A stretch of DNA of 44,597 bases. Source: Pseudomonas sp. KBW05 (GTDB lineage: Bacteria > Pseudomonadota > Gammaproteobacteria > Pseudomonadales > Pseudomonadaceae). The notes below the pieces were generated by a model. That model was not told the DNA's origin and searched no databases. It worked only from the letters and a program-made list of their open reading frames with translations. Made by a program: the position numbers and the translations under genes. Where the stretch lies: the NCBI RefSeq assembly GCF_003852405.1, contig NZ_QAJM01000045.1, positions 1 through 44,597 of the forward strand, in the 5' to 3' direction. Positions within the stretch are counted from its first letter, which is position 1; each line of letters opens with the position of its first letter. This document shows positions 24,765 through 36,553 of this stretch, piece after piece.

Positions 24765-26759
24765 TTATGCATCCAACGGCACCGTGACACTCAGGGTGGT
24801 GCCCTCCCCCAACTCGCTGGAAAGGCTCAATTGCCCGCCCATGATCAGCACCCGCTCGCGCATGCCCACCAGGCCAAACGACACCGGGCGGCCCTGGGCC
24901 TGGATGAACCCGACGCCATCGTCGCTGATGGTCAGCCGCAGGTGAGCGCCTTCCACCGCCAGGGTCAGTTCGACAGTATGCGCCTGGGCATGGCGCATCA
25001 CATTGGTCAGCGCCTCTTGCAGGATGCGGAACAGGCCGATGGCCTTGGCATCGCTCAAGGCCGGCAGGTTATCCGGGACCTGCACCAGGCAGGGGATTTG
25101 TGTGCGGGCTTCGAAACGCCGCGCCTGCCATTCGATGGCGGAGGCAATGCCCGCGTCGAGAATCGGCGGGCGCAAGGCCGTCGCTACGTCGCGCACCAGC
25201 TGGAACAGTTGAGCGATCAAGCGCTTCATGCTGTTCAAGCGCTCGTGCAGGCCAGGGTCCAACTGCGCGTAGGCCAGTTCGCACATGGAGGTTTCCAGCT
25301 TGAGCACGGTGAGCATCTGCCCCAATTCATCGTGGACTTCCCGGGCGATGCGCGCTTTTTCTTCTTCGCGCACGGTTTCCAGGTGAGCGGACAGTTCGCG
25401 CAATTGCGCCTCGCTTTGCAGCAAGGCGGCGACGTAGCGGCGGCGCTCGGTCACGTCGTTGAGGTAGACCACGAGGTATTCGCCCTCGGCAAAGCGCAAA
25501 AAGCTCAACGACACATCGGCGGGCAAGACGCTGCCATCGGCGCGCCGGCAATCGGTGGCGAAGTTCTGCGGGCCGTCTTCGCTGGCGCGGGCGCGCTTCC
25601 ACAGGTTGAGCCAGCGGTCCATGTCCAGCGTCGGATCAAGGTCCGCCAGCGGCCGTTCGATCAGCGCGCCGGGGCCGTAGCCGAGCATGCTTTCGGCCGC
25701 GCGGTTGGCGTAGCGCACGTGGCTGTCCCAGTTGACCCAGAGGATGCCGACGGTGCTTTGGTCGATGGAAAACTGCGTCAACCGCAACGCTTCGGCCCCC
25801 GCCGCCCGCGCGGCACTTTCTTCCCGCGCACCAAGCAAACTGTGCTCCAGGCCGCGCAACTGGCGACGCTGCCAGAGCACCACGGCCAGGCTGGCCAACA
25901 GCAACAGGGCGAGCAACAGGCTGAGGTTTTGCCACAGCCCCGGCGACTCCGACAAACGCGGGTACTTGGGTTGCAGCCAGCGGTTGTGCAGTTGGTCCAG
26001 GTCGCGGGCGGGGATCGCACGCAACGCGCTTTGCATGATGCCGGCCAGCTCCGGCCATTCCCGGCGTGTGGCTACGCGCAGCAATTGCGGCAGGCCGATG
26101 TCGCCCACCACGGCCAGCCCGGCGAATTCGGCTTCACCCGACAACCGGCTCAGTTGCGCCTCATCCACCACGGCATACCGCGCCTGCTGGCTGACCAGCA
26201 ACTGCAACGCCTGGCGTTCCATGGGCACGCCTTGCAGGTTCAGTTTGGGATACGTGCTGCGCAGGTAATCGGCAACGGCGCTGGGCATGCGCACAGCGAT
26301 GCGCGAGAGTTCGTCGAGTTTTTCCAGCTCGACGGCACCGCCACCGTCACGGATGCCGACGATATGCTGAGGCACGCGCATATACGGGTCGCTGAACAAC
26401 CACAGGCGCAAACCGGCCGGGGTTTGTTGCAGGCCGGGGGCGATATCCACCTCGCCATCGCGCACCGCTTCTTCCAGCTGTTCCTGGGTGGGAAAGTTGC
26501 GCCAGCTCAGCTCGATGTTCAGCGCCTTGGCCAGCCACTGCATCAACTCGACATTGGCCCCCGACAAGCGCTGCAAGCGCCGATCGTATTGCGCATAGGG
26601 TGCCTGCAAGACCAGGCCCACCCGCAACTCCGGGTGCGCGGCCAACCATTGCCGTTGCCCCGCATCCAGTTGCGCTGGCGGCACCGCAGGCGCAGAAGTG
26701 GCCCCCGCGATCAAGGGAAACCACAAACAGCCGATAACCAGCAGACAGCGAAAACCCAT
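24765..26759 (-). CDS. agtS: Sensor histidine kinase with periplasmic binding-protein domain (AgtS-like)
   Basis: Membrane sensor kinase, 664 aa. Order of parts: signal/anchor (1-21), periplasmic SBP_bac_3-like ligand-binding domain (about 40-265), transmembrane helix (about 278-296), PAS domain (about 325-440), short coiled-coil linker, HisKA_3 dimerisation domain with phospho-acceptor H476 in REVHDELGQML, and a HATPase domain with N box ILQEALTNVMRHA and G1 box DDGVGF. The HisKA_3 type matches a LuxR-type partner, which is the next gene. A built-in amino-acid-binding domain fits direct sensing of the importer's substrate. It is divergent from a DUF3530 gene, with a 77-bp gap between. Confidence 0.85.
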   Translation of the reverse strand: MGFRCLLVIGCLWFPLIAGATSAPAVPPAQLDAGQRQWLAAHPELRVGLVLQAPYAQYDRRLQRLSGANVELMQWLAKALNIELSWRNFPTQEQLEEAVRDGEVDIAPGLQQTPAGLRLWLFSDPYMRVPQHIVGIRDGGGAVELEKLDELSRIAVRMPSAVADYLRSTYPKLNLQGVPMERQALQLLVSQQARYAVVDEAQLSRLSGEAEFAGLAVVGDIGLPQLLRVATRREWPELAGIMQSALRAIPARDLDQLHNRWLQPKYPRLSESPGLWQNLSLLLALLLLASLAVVLWQRRQLRGLEHSLLGAREESAARAAGAEALRLTQFSIDQSTVGILWVNWDSHVRYANRAAESMLGYGPGALIERPLADLDPTLDMDRWLNLWKRARASEDGPQNFATDCRRADGSVLPADVSLSFLRFAEGEYLVVYLNDVTERRRYVAALLQSEAQLRELSAHLETVREEEKARIAREVHDELGQMLTVLKLETSMCELAYAQLDPGLHERLNSMKRLIAQLFQLVRDVATALRPPILDAGIASAIEWQARRFEARTQIPCLVQVPDNLPALSDAKAIGLFRILQEALTNVMRHAQAHTVELTLAVEGAHLRLTISDDGVGFIQAQGRPVSFGLVGMRERVLIMGGQLSLSSELGEGTTLSVTVPLDA

Positions 26760-26836
26760 GATCCACGTCTCACATCACTGACAAATACAGACCAACCCAT
26801 TAGGCTGCTGGAATCTCTTCTGGCCGGAAATCAACG

Positions 26837-27811
26837 ATGCCATCTCGAAACCGTTCAGCAGTGCCAGCATTGTGCCTGTCGTTACTCTTTACCAGCGGCT
26901 TTTCTGTGCAGGCCGCCGACACGCCCGCTCCACCTGCCGAAACAGCCGCTGTCCGCCAGCCCTTGGCCGAGCGCGGCCAGGAAGACGCCGCAGCCCTGGA
27001 GCGCCAGGTTCCGCGCGAAGAACAGCAGCAATTGCAGGGCGGCAGCGACACCTTCCTGGCCCTGTGGAAACCGGCCAACAGCGCTGAGCCCGAAGGCGTG
27101 GTGATTATCGTACCGGGCGCCGGGGAAAGTGCTGACTGGCCGCAAGCAATCGCACCGCTACGGCGCAAACTGCCGGACGCCAACTGGAGCACCCTCAGCC
27201 TGTCGCTGCCGGACGTGAACATCGACACCCTGCCGCCCCGCCTGATCGAAGCACCCAAGGCGGCGGTCGACACCAGCAGCAAAGACGGCAGCACCGCCGC
27301 CAAGCCTATCGAACAAGCCGCCAGCGCCGAAGCCGAAGGCACCGACCCCGCCGTGGTCGCGGGTACGGACGAGCAAGACAAGACCGACGCCAAACGCATC
27401 TTCGAGCGCATCGATGCCGCCGTCGCCTTCGCCCAGACCCAAGGCGCGCGCAGTGTGGTGCTGCTCGGCCATGGCACCGGCGCGTGGTGGGCCGCGCGTT
27501 ACCTGGAAGAGAAACAACCGGCACAGGTGCAGAAACTGGTGATGGTCGCGGGCAAGTCGCCGGTCGGTCGTCAGCCGAACCTGCAACAGCTGGCGCCGAC
27601 ACTGAAAGTGCCGACGGCGGATGTGTTCTATCAAGACACGGCCCAGGAGCGCAAAGCGGCACTGGAACGTGTCCAGGCTGCCAAACGGTCGAAGAATGAC
27701 GGCTACAAGCAGGTGTCGCTGAAGACCGTGCCGGGGAATAGCGCGGCGGAGCAGGAGCAGCTGTATCGGCGGATTCGCGGATGGTTGAGCCCGCAGGCAA
27801 GTGCCGACTGA
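26837..27811 (+). CDS. DUF3530 family secreted alpha/beta-hydrolase-like protein
   Basis: Exported protein of unknown function, 324 aa, with a signal peptide (LCLSLLFTSGFSVQAA, cleavage near residue 27). A Gln/Glu-rich region follows, then a domain with the pattern GVVIIVPGAGESADWP (about 90-105, similar to an oxyanion loop) and VVLLGHGTGAWWAARYL (about 209-225). The latter sits where alpha/beta hydrolases carry GxSxG, but the nucleophile position reads Gly (GHGTG), so catalysis by the usual Ser is doubtful. The middle contains a Glu/Lys/Ala-rich insertion (about 145-185). The 77-bp gap from agtS holds its promoter region, without a clear match that I could assign. A REPIN separates its 3' end from djlA. 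Confidence 0.7.
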   Translation: MPSRNRSAVPALCLSLLFTSGFSVQAADTPAPPAETAAVRQPLAERGQEDAAALERQVPREEQQQLQGGSDTFLALWKPANSAEPEGVVIIVPGAGESADWPQAIAPLRRKLPDANWSTLSLSLPDVNIDTLPPRLIEAPKAAVDTSSKDGSTAAKPIEQAASAEAEGTDPAVVAGTDEQDKTDAKRIFERIDAAVAFAQTQGARSVVLLGHGTGAWWAARYLEEKQPAQVQKLVMVAGKSPVGRQPNLQQLAPTLKVPTADVFYQDTAQERKAALERVQAAKRSKNDGYKQVSLKTVPGNSAAEQEQLYRRIRGWLSPQASAD

Positions 27812-27841
27812 TCACACATCGCAAAAACACAGCAAAACCCA

Positions 27842-27930
27842 TGTGGGAGCGGGCTTGCTCGCGAAAGCGGTGGATCAGTCAGCACATCTGATACTGAAAC
27901 ACCGCTTTCGCGAGCAAGCCCGCTCCCACA
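27842..27930. repeat. REPIN between convergent genes
   Basis: An 89-bp element with perfect TGTGGGAGCGGGCTTGCTCG arms extended by CGAAAGCGGT / ACCGCTTTCG. It sits between the 3' ends of the DUF3530 gene and djlA, where it could serve both mRNA ends. Confidence 0.92.
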
Positions 27931-27963
27931 GTGAAATGGGTTATCAAATTAAGACAGTCACGA

Positions 27964-28731
27964 CTAACGAAAATCCCGGCGCTCGCGAATCAGCGTGTAG
28001 GCATTGTGCAGCTCACGGGTTCGCTCGGTGGCCTCGCTTACTTGCGCGGTACTGGCACCGCTGCCGGCGATCTTGTCCGGATGGTGGCGACTGAGCAGGC
28101 GGCGGTAGGCGCGCTTGATCACCGCAGGTTCAGTGCTGATCGTCACGCCGAGCAGGCGCAACGCGTCCTGATAAGACATGCCCCGACTCACCAGCGGCTT
28201 GCGCTCCGGCTTGTAGTCAGCGGCCAATGCCTGAAGCTGTTGCGGCGTCCAGCCCAGCCACTTGCCCCACAATTCGATCAGGTCGCGCTCGGCATCATCC
28301 GCCTTGCCGTCGGCCCACACCATGCGCCAGCACGCACGCAGCACACCTTCCGCCGCATGGGGCTGGCTCTTGAGCACGCGCAAGTAACTGCGCACGCGGT
28401 CTGATCCGGACTTGCCACGATTGAACGCAGCAATCGCGCGGCGCTGGGCCGGTTCGCTCATGTCCAGCGCGCGCATTTCTTGCCGTGCCTGCTGGATATG
28501 CCCGTCGACGATCCGACCATTGCTTTTCGCCAGGCGGCCGAGCAGCACAAACAACAGCTCGTCATTGCGCAACGCCGGGCGCCCGCCGAGGCGTTCGCGC
28601 AGCTGCGCCCAATTGTGCAGTTGCAGCCGGCGATCCAACGCCTGCCCCAACAGCGCACCCAACAAGGCCCCCGGAATGCTGGCAATGGCAAAGCCAGCCC
28701 CGGCGCCGATCAGCGTCCCTGGCCACAGCAT
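27964..28731 (-). CDS. djlA: DjlA-like membrane-anchored DnaJ co-chaperone
   Basis: Type III J-domain protein, 255 aa. An N-terminal hydrophobic Gly/Ala-rich membrane segment (about 5-30, GAGAGFAIASIPGALLGALL) is followed by a TerB-like domain (about 60-170) and a C-terminal J domain (from about residue 188), with the catalytic HPD in YRRLLSRHHPDKIAGSG. The architecture is that of E. coli DjlA, which stimulates DnaK and affects capsule signalling. It starts one base after murU on the same strand, so it is the third gene of the amgK-murU-djlA operon. The symbol is by architecture. Confidence 0.85.
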   Translation of the reverse strand: MLWPGTLIGAGAGFAIASIPGALLGALLGQALDRRLQLHNWAQLRERLGGRPALRNDELLFVLLGRLAKSNGRIVDGHIQQARQEMRALDMSEPAQRRAIAAFNRGKSGSDRVRSYLRVLKSQPHAAEGVLRACWRMVWADGKADDAERDLIELWGKWLGWTPQQLQALAADYKPERKPLVSRGMSYQDALRLLGVTISTEPAVIKRAYRRLLSRHHPDKIAGSGASTAQVSEATERTRELHNAYTLIRERRDFR

Positions 28732-28732
28732 C

Positions 28733-30429
<1,697 letters not shown>

Positions 30430-30442
30430 TACAAGGGTCTCC

Positions 30443-30481
30443 GACGGCCCTAGCCGTCAAGCGGGTCATGCTTTATTATCA
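30443..30481. promoter_or_regulatory. Divergent amgK/lptD promoter region with inverted repeat
   Basis: Contains a 6-bp inverted repeat GACGGC-CCTA-GCCGTC (30443-30458) 14 bp before the amgK start, and the stretch TTTATTATCACG (30472-30483), which reads TATTAT on the plus strand and GATAAT on the minus strand as overlapping -10 candidates for lptD and amgK. The -35 elements are weak. Confidence 0.35.
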
Positions 30482-30559
30482 CGCATCTTTTTCAGACCAT
30501 CGAGAGTCGTGCGGCCCACACCGCGGGCAGATGGCACGCAGGAAGCCCGGACTAATAAG

Positions 30560-33337
30560 ATGGCATTGAAATCCCCCGCGTTTCGTAGAAAATTTCCGTT
30601 GCTGGTAACCGGCAGTCTGCTGGCCATGCAACCTTTCGCCACCTCATTCGTGGTCGCTGCGGAGCAGTATGACTGTTCCGTCTCCGCTTCGGGTGCCTGG
30701 GCTTGCGCGCCGAAGACCGCCGCTGCCCCATTGCCACCGCGCCCGGTGCATGACGGTGCTGCCGTCAGCGCGGCCGGCGACACGGCGCAAGCCGCTGCCG
30801 GTGGCAACGCCGAGGCCGTGCCGCAGACCGCGCTGGTCACCGAGGCCAAGGGCCGTGGCCTGCGTTCGCGCAGCGCCGACTACAGCCACCTGGACTGGGT
30901 ACCCCGCGAGAAGCTGACCGCCGCCCAACTGGCCGAAACCGGCCCGTATTGCGGCGGTGCGTACATCGAGCCGACCCGTCCTGGCATGAACGACAAGACG
31001 AGTTCGAGCGATGCGCCGACCTTCATCGGCGCCAAGGCTTCTCGTTACGAGCAGGAATCCCAAGTCGCAACCCTGGCCGGTGACGTCGTCATGCGCCAGG
31101 GCAGCATGCAGCTGGAATCCGAAGAGGCCAGCCTGTATCAAGCTGAAAACCGTGGCGAGCTGAACGGCAAAGTGCGTCTGCGCGACAACGGTGCCCTGAT
31201 CGTCGGTGACCACGCCGAAGTCCAGCTGGACACCGGCGCAGCGCAGATCGACAACGCCGAATACGTGATGCACAAATCACGTATCCGCGGCAGCGCGCTG
31301 TACGCCAAGCGTGCCGAAAACGCGATCATCCGTCTCAAGGACGGTACGTACACCACCTGCGAGCCGGACAGCAACGCCTGGCAGCTCAAGGGCAACAACA
31401 TCACGTTGAACCCGGCCACCGGTTTCGGTACGGCCACCAACGCGACGTTGCGGATCAAGAACATTCCGATCCTGTACACCCCTTACATCTATTTCCCGAT
31501 CGACGACCGTCGTCAATCCGGCTTCCTGCCGCCGAGCTTCAGCACCGGCAGCGAAACCGGCTTTACGCTGGTTACGCCGTACTACTTCAACCTGGCGCCG
31601 AACTACGATGCCACGTTGTATCCGCAGTACATGACCAAACGCGGCCTGTTGATGGAAGGCGAATTCCGCTACCTCACCAAGTCCAGCGAAGGTCAGTTCG
31701 GTGGGGCGTACCTGAACGACGATAGCGACGAGCGGAAGAAGCAGACTGATTACCAAAGCACCCGTTATATGCTCAATTGGCAGCATAAGGGTGGGCTGGA
31801 TTCGCGTCTGTCGACTGAGGTCGACTACACCAAGATCAGCGACCCTTACTACTTCCAGGACCTGAAGTCCTATCAGGAAGGTGTTGAGAGCCGTGACTTC
31901 CTGAACCAGCAAGGCGCTGTGACCTACCGGGGCGACTCCTATCAGGCGCGCTTGAATGTCCAGGCTTACCAGCTGGCGACGATCTCCCAGATCACGCCGT
32001 ATGACCGGTTGCCGCAGGTTACCTTTAACGGTGCGCTGCCATTCCATCCGGGCGGGCTGGACTTTACCTACGAGACTGAAGCAGTCCGGTTTGAACGTAG
32101 CCTGGAAAAAGGCATGTTCACGGATGAAAACGGTGTCGAATCGGCTCGCCTGGACACAAACGTCAGAGGCCTGACCCGTGCCAACGGCACTCGCCTGAAT
32201 GCCGCGCCTGCTGTCAGCTACCCGATGAACTGGACCTACGGTTTTGTTACGCCGAAGCTCAAGTACGTTTACACCAAATACGATTTGGACCTGGACGCTA
32301 CAGGCAAGAACTACATGGCCGCCAATGGCCAGAAGTTCAAGAGTTCGCAAGACCGTGCCGTGCCTGTCGCCAGTATCGACAGCGGCCTGTACTTCGACCG
32401 CGACACCAATTGGTTCGGCAAAGACTATCGCCAGACCTTGGAACCGCGTGCGTTCTATCTTTACGTACCGAACAAAGATCAGAGCGACATCCCGGTCTTT
32501 GACACAAGTGAGTACTCGTTCAGCTATTCCTCACTGTTCCGCGACAACCGCTTCAGCGGTTCCGACCGGATCGGCGACGAGAACAAGCTGTCCTTGGGTG
32601 TGACCAGCCGCTGGATCGAGGAGAACGGCTTCGAGCGTCAACGCGTAGCCGTAGGTCAGGCGATTTACTTCAAGGATCGCCAAGTACAACTTCCAGGCGT
32701 ACTCGCAGCGGACCGTGCCGACGCACAGTCTGACTTGTCGCCAATCGCCCTCGACTACGAGTTCCGCTTCAACCGCGACTGGCGCGCCACTGCCGACTAC
32801 AACTGGGACACCGAGAACCACAGCCCTCGTTCCGGCAGCGCGATGTTCCACTACCAGCCGGAAGACAACCCGAACAAGGTCGTCAACCTCGGCTATCGCT
32901 ATCGCAACGACCAGGTGGTCTACAACCAGATCAGCGGCAAATGGCAGTTCGGTGGTGACTACGGCACGCCAGGCGATCCTAACTTCGTGAAGGATTACTA
33001 CAAAATCCAGCAACACGACTTCTCGATGATGTGGCCGATCGTTCCGCAGTGGAACCTGATCACCCGCTGGCAGTATGACTATGCCCGCAACCGTACCCTG
33101 GAAGCCTTCGGTGGTTTCGAGTACGACAACTGCTGCTGGAAACTGCGCGTCATCAACCGTTACTGGGTTTCCAACGACGAATACAGCCAGATCGCCCCGC
33201 TTAACGAAAAGGGTGACCACGGGCTCTTCTTCCAAATCGTCCTCAAAGGACTCGGCGGCCTGACCGGCGCCAAGGTAGAGAGCTTCCTCGACAAAGGCAT
33301 TGAAGGTTATCGTGAACGTGAAGACCAAGCTTTCTGA
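30560..33337 (+). CDS. lptD: LPS-assembly protein LptD
   Basis: Outer-membrane beta-barrel that, with LptE, inserts lipopolysaccharide into the outer leaflet. It is 925 aa from MALKSPAF. It has a Sec signal peptide (to about residue 33), an N-terminal Cys-containing segment ([16 protein letters not shown]), an insertion typical of Pseudomonas, a periplasmic LptA/OstA-like jellyroll (about 160-290: [20 protein letters not shown]), then the barrel to the C-terminus. The C-terminal cysteine pair NCCWKLRV should form the disulfides needed for function. The frame is open 201 bp upstream but the family start is used. The last 20 bp overlap surA, whose product chaperones LptD. Confidence 0.95.
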   Translation: MALKSPAFRRKFPLLVTGSLLAMQPFATSFVVAAEQYDCSVSASGAWACAPKTAAAPLPPRPVHDGAAVSAAGDTAQAAAGGNAEAVPQTALVTEAKGRGLRSRSADYSHLDWVPREKLTAAQLAETGPYCGGAYIEPTRPGMNDKTSSSDAPTFIGAKASRYEQESQVATLAGDVVMRQGSMQLESEEASLYQAENRGELNGKVRLRDNGALIVGDHAEVQLDTGAAQIDNAEYVMHKSRIRGSALYAKRAENAIIRLKDGTYTTCEPDSNAWQLKGNNITLNPATGFGTATNATLRIKNIPILYTPYIYFPIDDRRQSGFLPPSFSTGSETGFTLVTPYYFNLAPNYDATLYPQYMTKRGLLMEGEFRYLTKSSEGQFGGAYLNDDSDERKKQTDYQSTRYMLNWQHKGGLDSRLSTEVDYTKISDPYYFQDLKSYQEGVESRDFLNQQGAVTYRGDSYQARLNVQAYQLATISQITPYDRLPQVTFNGALPFHPGGLDFTYETEAVRFERSLEKGMFTDENGVESARLDTNVRGLTRANGTRLNAAPAVSYPMNWTYGFVTPKLKYVYTKYDLDLDATGKNYMAANGQKFKSSQDRAVPVASIDSGLYFDRDTNWFGKDYRQTLEPRAFYLYVPNKDQSDIPVFDTSEYSFSYSSLFRDNRFSGSDRIGDENKLSLGVTSRWIEENGFERQRVAVGQAIYFKDRQVQLPGVLAADRADAQSDLSPIALDYEFRFNRDWRATADYNWDTENHSPRSGSAMFHYQPEDNPNKVVNLGYRYRNDQVVYNQISGKWQFGGDYGTPGDPNFVKDYYKIQQHDFSMMWPIVPQWNLITRWQYDYARNRTLEAFGGFEYDNCCWKLRVINRYWVSNDEYSQIAPLNEKGDHGLFFQIVLKGLGGLTGAKVESFLDKGIEGYREREDQAF

Positions 33338-34652
33338 TTGTCTGCGCCCGCTCGTACTGGGCGCGCTGTTCCTGGGTACCGCATCGGCACACGCTGCGGT
33401 TCAACAGCTGGATAAAGTGGTGGCCATCGTCGATAACGACGTGATCATGCAGAGCCAGCTGGACCAACGCGTCAAGGAAGTTCAGCAAACCATCGCCAAG
33501 CGTGGCGGTGGTGTGCCACCGACCAGCGTGCTGGACCAACAGGTGCTGGAGCGCCTGATCGTCGAGAACCTGCAACTGCAGATCGGCGAGCGTTCGGGCA
33601 TCCGTATTTCGGACGAAGAGCTGAACCAGGCCGTTGGCACCATTGCTCAGCGCAACAACATGAGCATTGACCAGTTCCGCGCTGCCCTGGCCCGCGATGG
33701 CCTGTCCTATGAGGACGCCCGTGACCAGATCCGCCGCGAAATGATCATCAGCCGTGTGCGTCAGCGTCGTGTGGCTGAGCGGGTGCAGGTCTCCGAGCAG
33801 GAAGTGAAGAACTTCCTGGCCTCGGACCTGGGCAAGATGCAGCTTTCCGAAGAGCTGCACCTGGCCAACATCCTGATCGGCACACCGGACAGCGCCAACT
33901 CCGAGCAGCTCAACGCCGCCGCAGCGAAGACCCAGGCGGTTTATGAGCGCCTGAAAGCCGGCGCCGACTTTGCCCAGACTGCGATTGCCGTCTCCAACAG
34001 CGACAACGCCCTGGACGGCGGTGACATGGGGTGGCGTAAAGCCGCGCAACTGCCACCTCCGTTCGACCGTGAGCTGAGCGCCATGCAGCCGGGTGAAATC
34101 ACTCAGCCTGCACGCACGCCAGGCGGTTTCATCATCCTGAAGTTGCTGGAAAAGCGCGGCGGCGAGACCTCGCTGAAAGACGAAGTACATGTTCGTCATA
34201 TCCTGGTCAAACCAAGCGAAATCCGCACTGAAGCGCAAACCAAGGAACTGGCCCAGAAGATCTACGACCGTATCCAAAGCGGTGAAGACTTCGCCACCCT
34301 GGCCAAGAGCTTCTCGGAAGACCCAGGTTCTGCCCTCAACGGCGGCGACTTGAGTTGGATCGATCCGAAAGCCCTGGTGCCAGAGTTCCAACAGGTGATG
34401 GCCGATACCCCGCAGGGTGTATTGTCCAAGCCGTTCAAGACCCAATACGGCTGGCACGTGCTGGAAGTCCTTGGCCGTCGCGCCACCGACAACACCAGCC
34501 AGGCCCGCGAGCAACAAGCCCTGTCCGTACTGCGTAACCGCAAATACGACGAAGAGCTGCAAACCTGGTTGCGTCAGATCCGTGACGAAGCCTACGTAGA
34601 AAACAAGCTGCCAGGCGCCGAGCAAACAGGCACCGACCAGGCAGCCCAGTGA
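33318..34652 (+). CDS. surA: Periplasmic chaperone and peptidyl-prolyl isomerase SurA
   Basis: Chaperone for outer-membrane proteins, including LptD, 444 aa from the GTG at 33318. It has a signal peptide ([19 protein letters not shown]), an N-terminal chaperone domain ([20 protein letters not shown]), and two parvulin PPIase domains (about residues 175-275 and 285-385; [11 protein letters not shown] and [11 protein letters not shown]). The start is ambiguous: TTG 33300, GTG 33312 or GTG 33318. I prefer 33318 because AAGG at 33303-33306 gives a usable ribosome site and the signal peptide then begins with MKTK. All choices overlap lptD. The stop overlaps the pdxA GTG (GTGA). Confidence 0.92.
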   Translation: MKTKLSDCLRPLVLGALFLGTASAHAAVQQLDKVVAIVDNDVIMQSQLDQRVKEVQQTIAKRGGGVPPTSVLDQQVLERLIVENLQLQIGERSGIRISDEELNQAVGTIAQRNNMSIDQFRAALARDGLSYEDARDQIRREMIISRVRQRRVAERVQVSEQEVKNFLASDLGKMQLSEELHLANILIGTPDSANSEQLNAAAAKTQAVYERLKAGADFAQTAIAVSNSDNALDGGDMGWRKAAQLPPPFDRELSAMQPGEITQPARTPGGFIILKLLEKRGGETSLKDEVHVRHILVKPSEIRTEAQTKELAQKIYDRIQSGEDFATLAKSFSEDPGSALNGGDLSWIDPKALVPEFQQVMADTPQGVLSKPFKTQYGWHVLEVLGRRATDNTSQAREQQALSVLRNRKYDEELQTWLRQIRDEAYVENKLPGAEQTGTDQAAQ

Positions 34653-35638
34653 AACCCCAGCGTTTCGCGGTAACACCCGGCGAGCCGGCCGGCATTGGTC
34701 CAGACCTGTGCCTGCTGCTCGCCTCGCACCCCCAGCCACACCCCCTGATTGCCATTACCAGCCGCGACCTGCTCCTTGAGCGGGCTGCGCAACTGGGTGT
34801 GGCTGTCAGTTTGCTGGATGTGGCACCGGGCAACTGGCCCGACCTGCCCGCCCCCGCCGGCAGCCTGTATGTGTGGGACACCCCACTGCAAGCCAAGGTA
34901 GTGGCCGGACAGCTGGACACCGCCAATGCCGCGTTCGTCCTGGAAACACTGACCCGCGCCGGGCAAGGCTGTATCGACGGCGACTTCGCCGGCATGATCA
35001 CCGCTCCGGTGCACAAAGGCGTGATCAACGAATCGGGCATCGCCTTTTCCGGGCATACCGAATTCCTCGCCGAACTGACCCACACCGAACAAGTCGTGAT
35101 GATGCTGGCCACCCGTGGCCTGCGCGTCGCCCTGGTGACCACGCACCTGCCGCTGCGTGAAATTGCCGATGCAATCACCGTCGAGCGTGTAGAACGCGTC
35201 ACCCGCATCCTGCACGCCGACCTGCAACAGAAATTCGGCATTGCCCAACCGCGCATCCTGGTCTGTGGGCTCAACCCCCACGCCGGTGAAGGCGGCCACT
35301 TGGGCCATGAAGAAATCGACATCATCGAACCCACCCTGGAGCGTCTGCGCCAAGAAGGCATGGACCTGCGCGGCCCATTGCCTGCGGACACTCTGTTTAC
35401 CCCCAAATATCTGGAGCACTGCGACGCAGTGCTGGCGATGTACCATGACCAGGGGCTGCCTGTGCTGAAATACAAAGGCTTTGGCGCCGCAGTCAACGTG
35501 ACACTGGGCCTGCCGATCATCCGCACCTCCGTCGACCATGGCACTGCCCTGGACCTGGCCGGCAGCGGCAAGATCGATACCGGCAGCCTGCACGTGGCCC
35601 TGGAAACCGCCTATCAGATGGCCGAGACCCGTATATGA
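34649..35638 (+). CDS. pdxA: 4-hydroxythreonine-4-phosphate dehydrogenase
   Basis: Pyridoxal 5'-phosphate biosynthesis enzyme: NAD-dependent oxidation of 4-phosphohydroxy-threonine followed by decarboxylation. It is 329 aa with a GTG start overlapping the surA stop. Signatures: [37 protein letters not shown], metal-binding histidines in [23 protein letters not shown] and [11 protein letters not shown]. Downstream it overlaps rsmA by 4 bp. The surA-pdxA-rsmA-apaGH order is a widely conserved gammaproteobacterial cluster. Confidence 0.96.
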   Translation: MKPQRFAVTPGEPAGIGPDLCLLLASHPQPHPLIAITSRDLLLERAAQLGVAVSLLDVAPGNWPDLPAPAGSLYVWDTPLQAKVVAGQLDTANAAFVLETLTRAGQGCIDGDFAGMITAPVHKGVINESGIAFSGHTEFLAELTHTEQVVMMLATRGLRVALVTTHLPLREIADAITVERVERVTRILHADLQQKFGIAQPRILVCGLNPHAGEGGHLGHEEIDIIEPTLERLRQEGMDLRGPLPADTLFTPKYLEHCDAVLAMYHDQGLPVLKYKGFGAAVNVTLGLPIIRTSVDHGTALDLAGSGKIDTGSLHVALETAYQMAETRI

Positions 35639-36447
35639 CCGAGCATTACCAACACCGGGCGCGCAAGCGCTTCGGGCAAAACTTCCTGCACGACGCGGGC
35701 GTTATCGACCGCATCCTGCGCTCCATCCATGCCAAGCCCGAAGACCGCCTGCTGGAAATCGGCCCCGGCCAGGGCGCACTCACCCAAGGCCTGCTGGCCA
35801 GCGGCGGGCAACTGGACGTGGTGGAACTGGACAAGGACCTGATCCCGATCCTCAACCAGCAGTTCGCCGACAAGCCGAACTTCAACCTGCACCAGGGCGA
35901 TGCGCTGAAGTTCGACTTCAACAGCCTCAATGCCGCACCCAACAGCCTGCGGGTCGTGGGCAATCTGCCGTACAACATCTCCACGCCGTTGATCTTCCAC
36001 CTGCTGAACAACGCCGGGATCATCCGCGACATGCACTTCATGCTGCAAAAAGAAGTGGTTGAGCGTTTGGCGGCAGGCCCTGGCGGTGGTGATTGGGGCC
36101 GCCTGTCGATCATGGTTCAGTACCACTGCCGCGTCGAACACCTGTTCAACGTTGGCCCGGGCGCATTCAACCCGCCACCGAAGGTCGATTCGGCCATCGT
36201 GCGCCTGGTGCCGCATGCCGTGCTGCCGCACCCGGCCAAGGACCACAAACTGCTGGAACGTGTCGTCCGCGAAGCGTTCAACCAGCGTCGCAAGACGTTG
36301 CGCAACACGCTCAAAGCCCTGCTGAGCAACACTGAAATCGAAGCCGCCGGCGTCGATGGCAGCTTGCGCCCTGAGCAGCTGGACCTGGCGGCGTTCGTAC
36401 GCCTGGCCGACCAGCTTGCCATCCAGCCAGCCCCCGCCGCGGACTGA
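35635..36447 (+). CDS. rsmA: 16S rRNA dimethyladenosine transferase
   Basis: Also known as ksgA. Dimethylates two adjacent adenines in helix 45 of 16S rRNA during late 30S assembly; its loss gives kasugamycin resistance. It is 270 aa. The N-terminal [12 protein letters not shown], the SAM-binding motif [14 protein letters not shown], and the catalytic NLPYNIS (N6-methyltransferase NPPY-like motif) are present, with the C-terminal helical domain ([15 protein letters not shown]). The ATG overlaps the pdxA stop. Confidence 0.96.
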   Translation: MTEHYQHRARKRFGQNFLHDAGVIDRILRSIHAKPEDRLLEIGPGQGALTQGLLASGGQLDVVELDKDLIPILNQQFADKPNFNLHQGDALKFDFNSLNAAPNSLRVVGNLPYNISTPLIFHLLNNAGIIRDMHFMLQKEVVERLAAGPGGGDWGRLSIMVQYHCRVEHLFNVGPGAFNPPPKVDSAIVRLVPHAVLPHPAKDHKLLERVVREAFNQRRKTLRNTLKALLSNTEIEAAGVDGSLRPEQLDLAAFVRLADQLAIQPAPAAD

Positions 36448-36462
36448 AGCCTGCCGTGCCTG

Positions 36463-36483
36463 GGCCAGACAGCATGTCTGGCC
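36463..36483 (+). terminator. Perfect hairpin downstream of rsmA
   Basis: A 9-bp perfect stem GGCCAGACA / TGTCTGGCC with a 3-nt loop, in the 106-bp gap between rsmA and apaG. No T tract follows. It may weaken read-through or stabilise the upstream mRNA. Confidence 0.4.
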
Positions 36484-36553
36484 TAGTGCCCAGCTCTTGG
36501 CCTAGACTGATCCGCATCTGCTGTCCTCCGCTTTTGCTTTTAAGGCCTCTTGC

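Noticed and set aside
24309-27104. Open frame of over 900 codons on the plus strand opposite agtR and agtS
   Set aside because: Runs antisense to two genes with clear domains; its translation is Gln/Arg/His-rich without recognisable motifs, as expected from high-GC codon bias.
12331-27930. Repeated palindromes considered as a CRISPR array or attenuators
   Set aside because: Elements are kilobases apart, occur as inverted pairs and match known Pseudomonas REP sequences; no spacers or cas genes.
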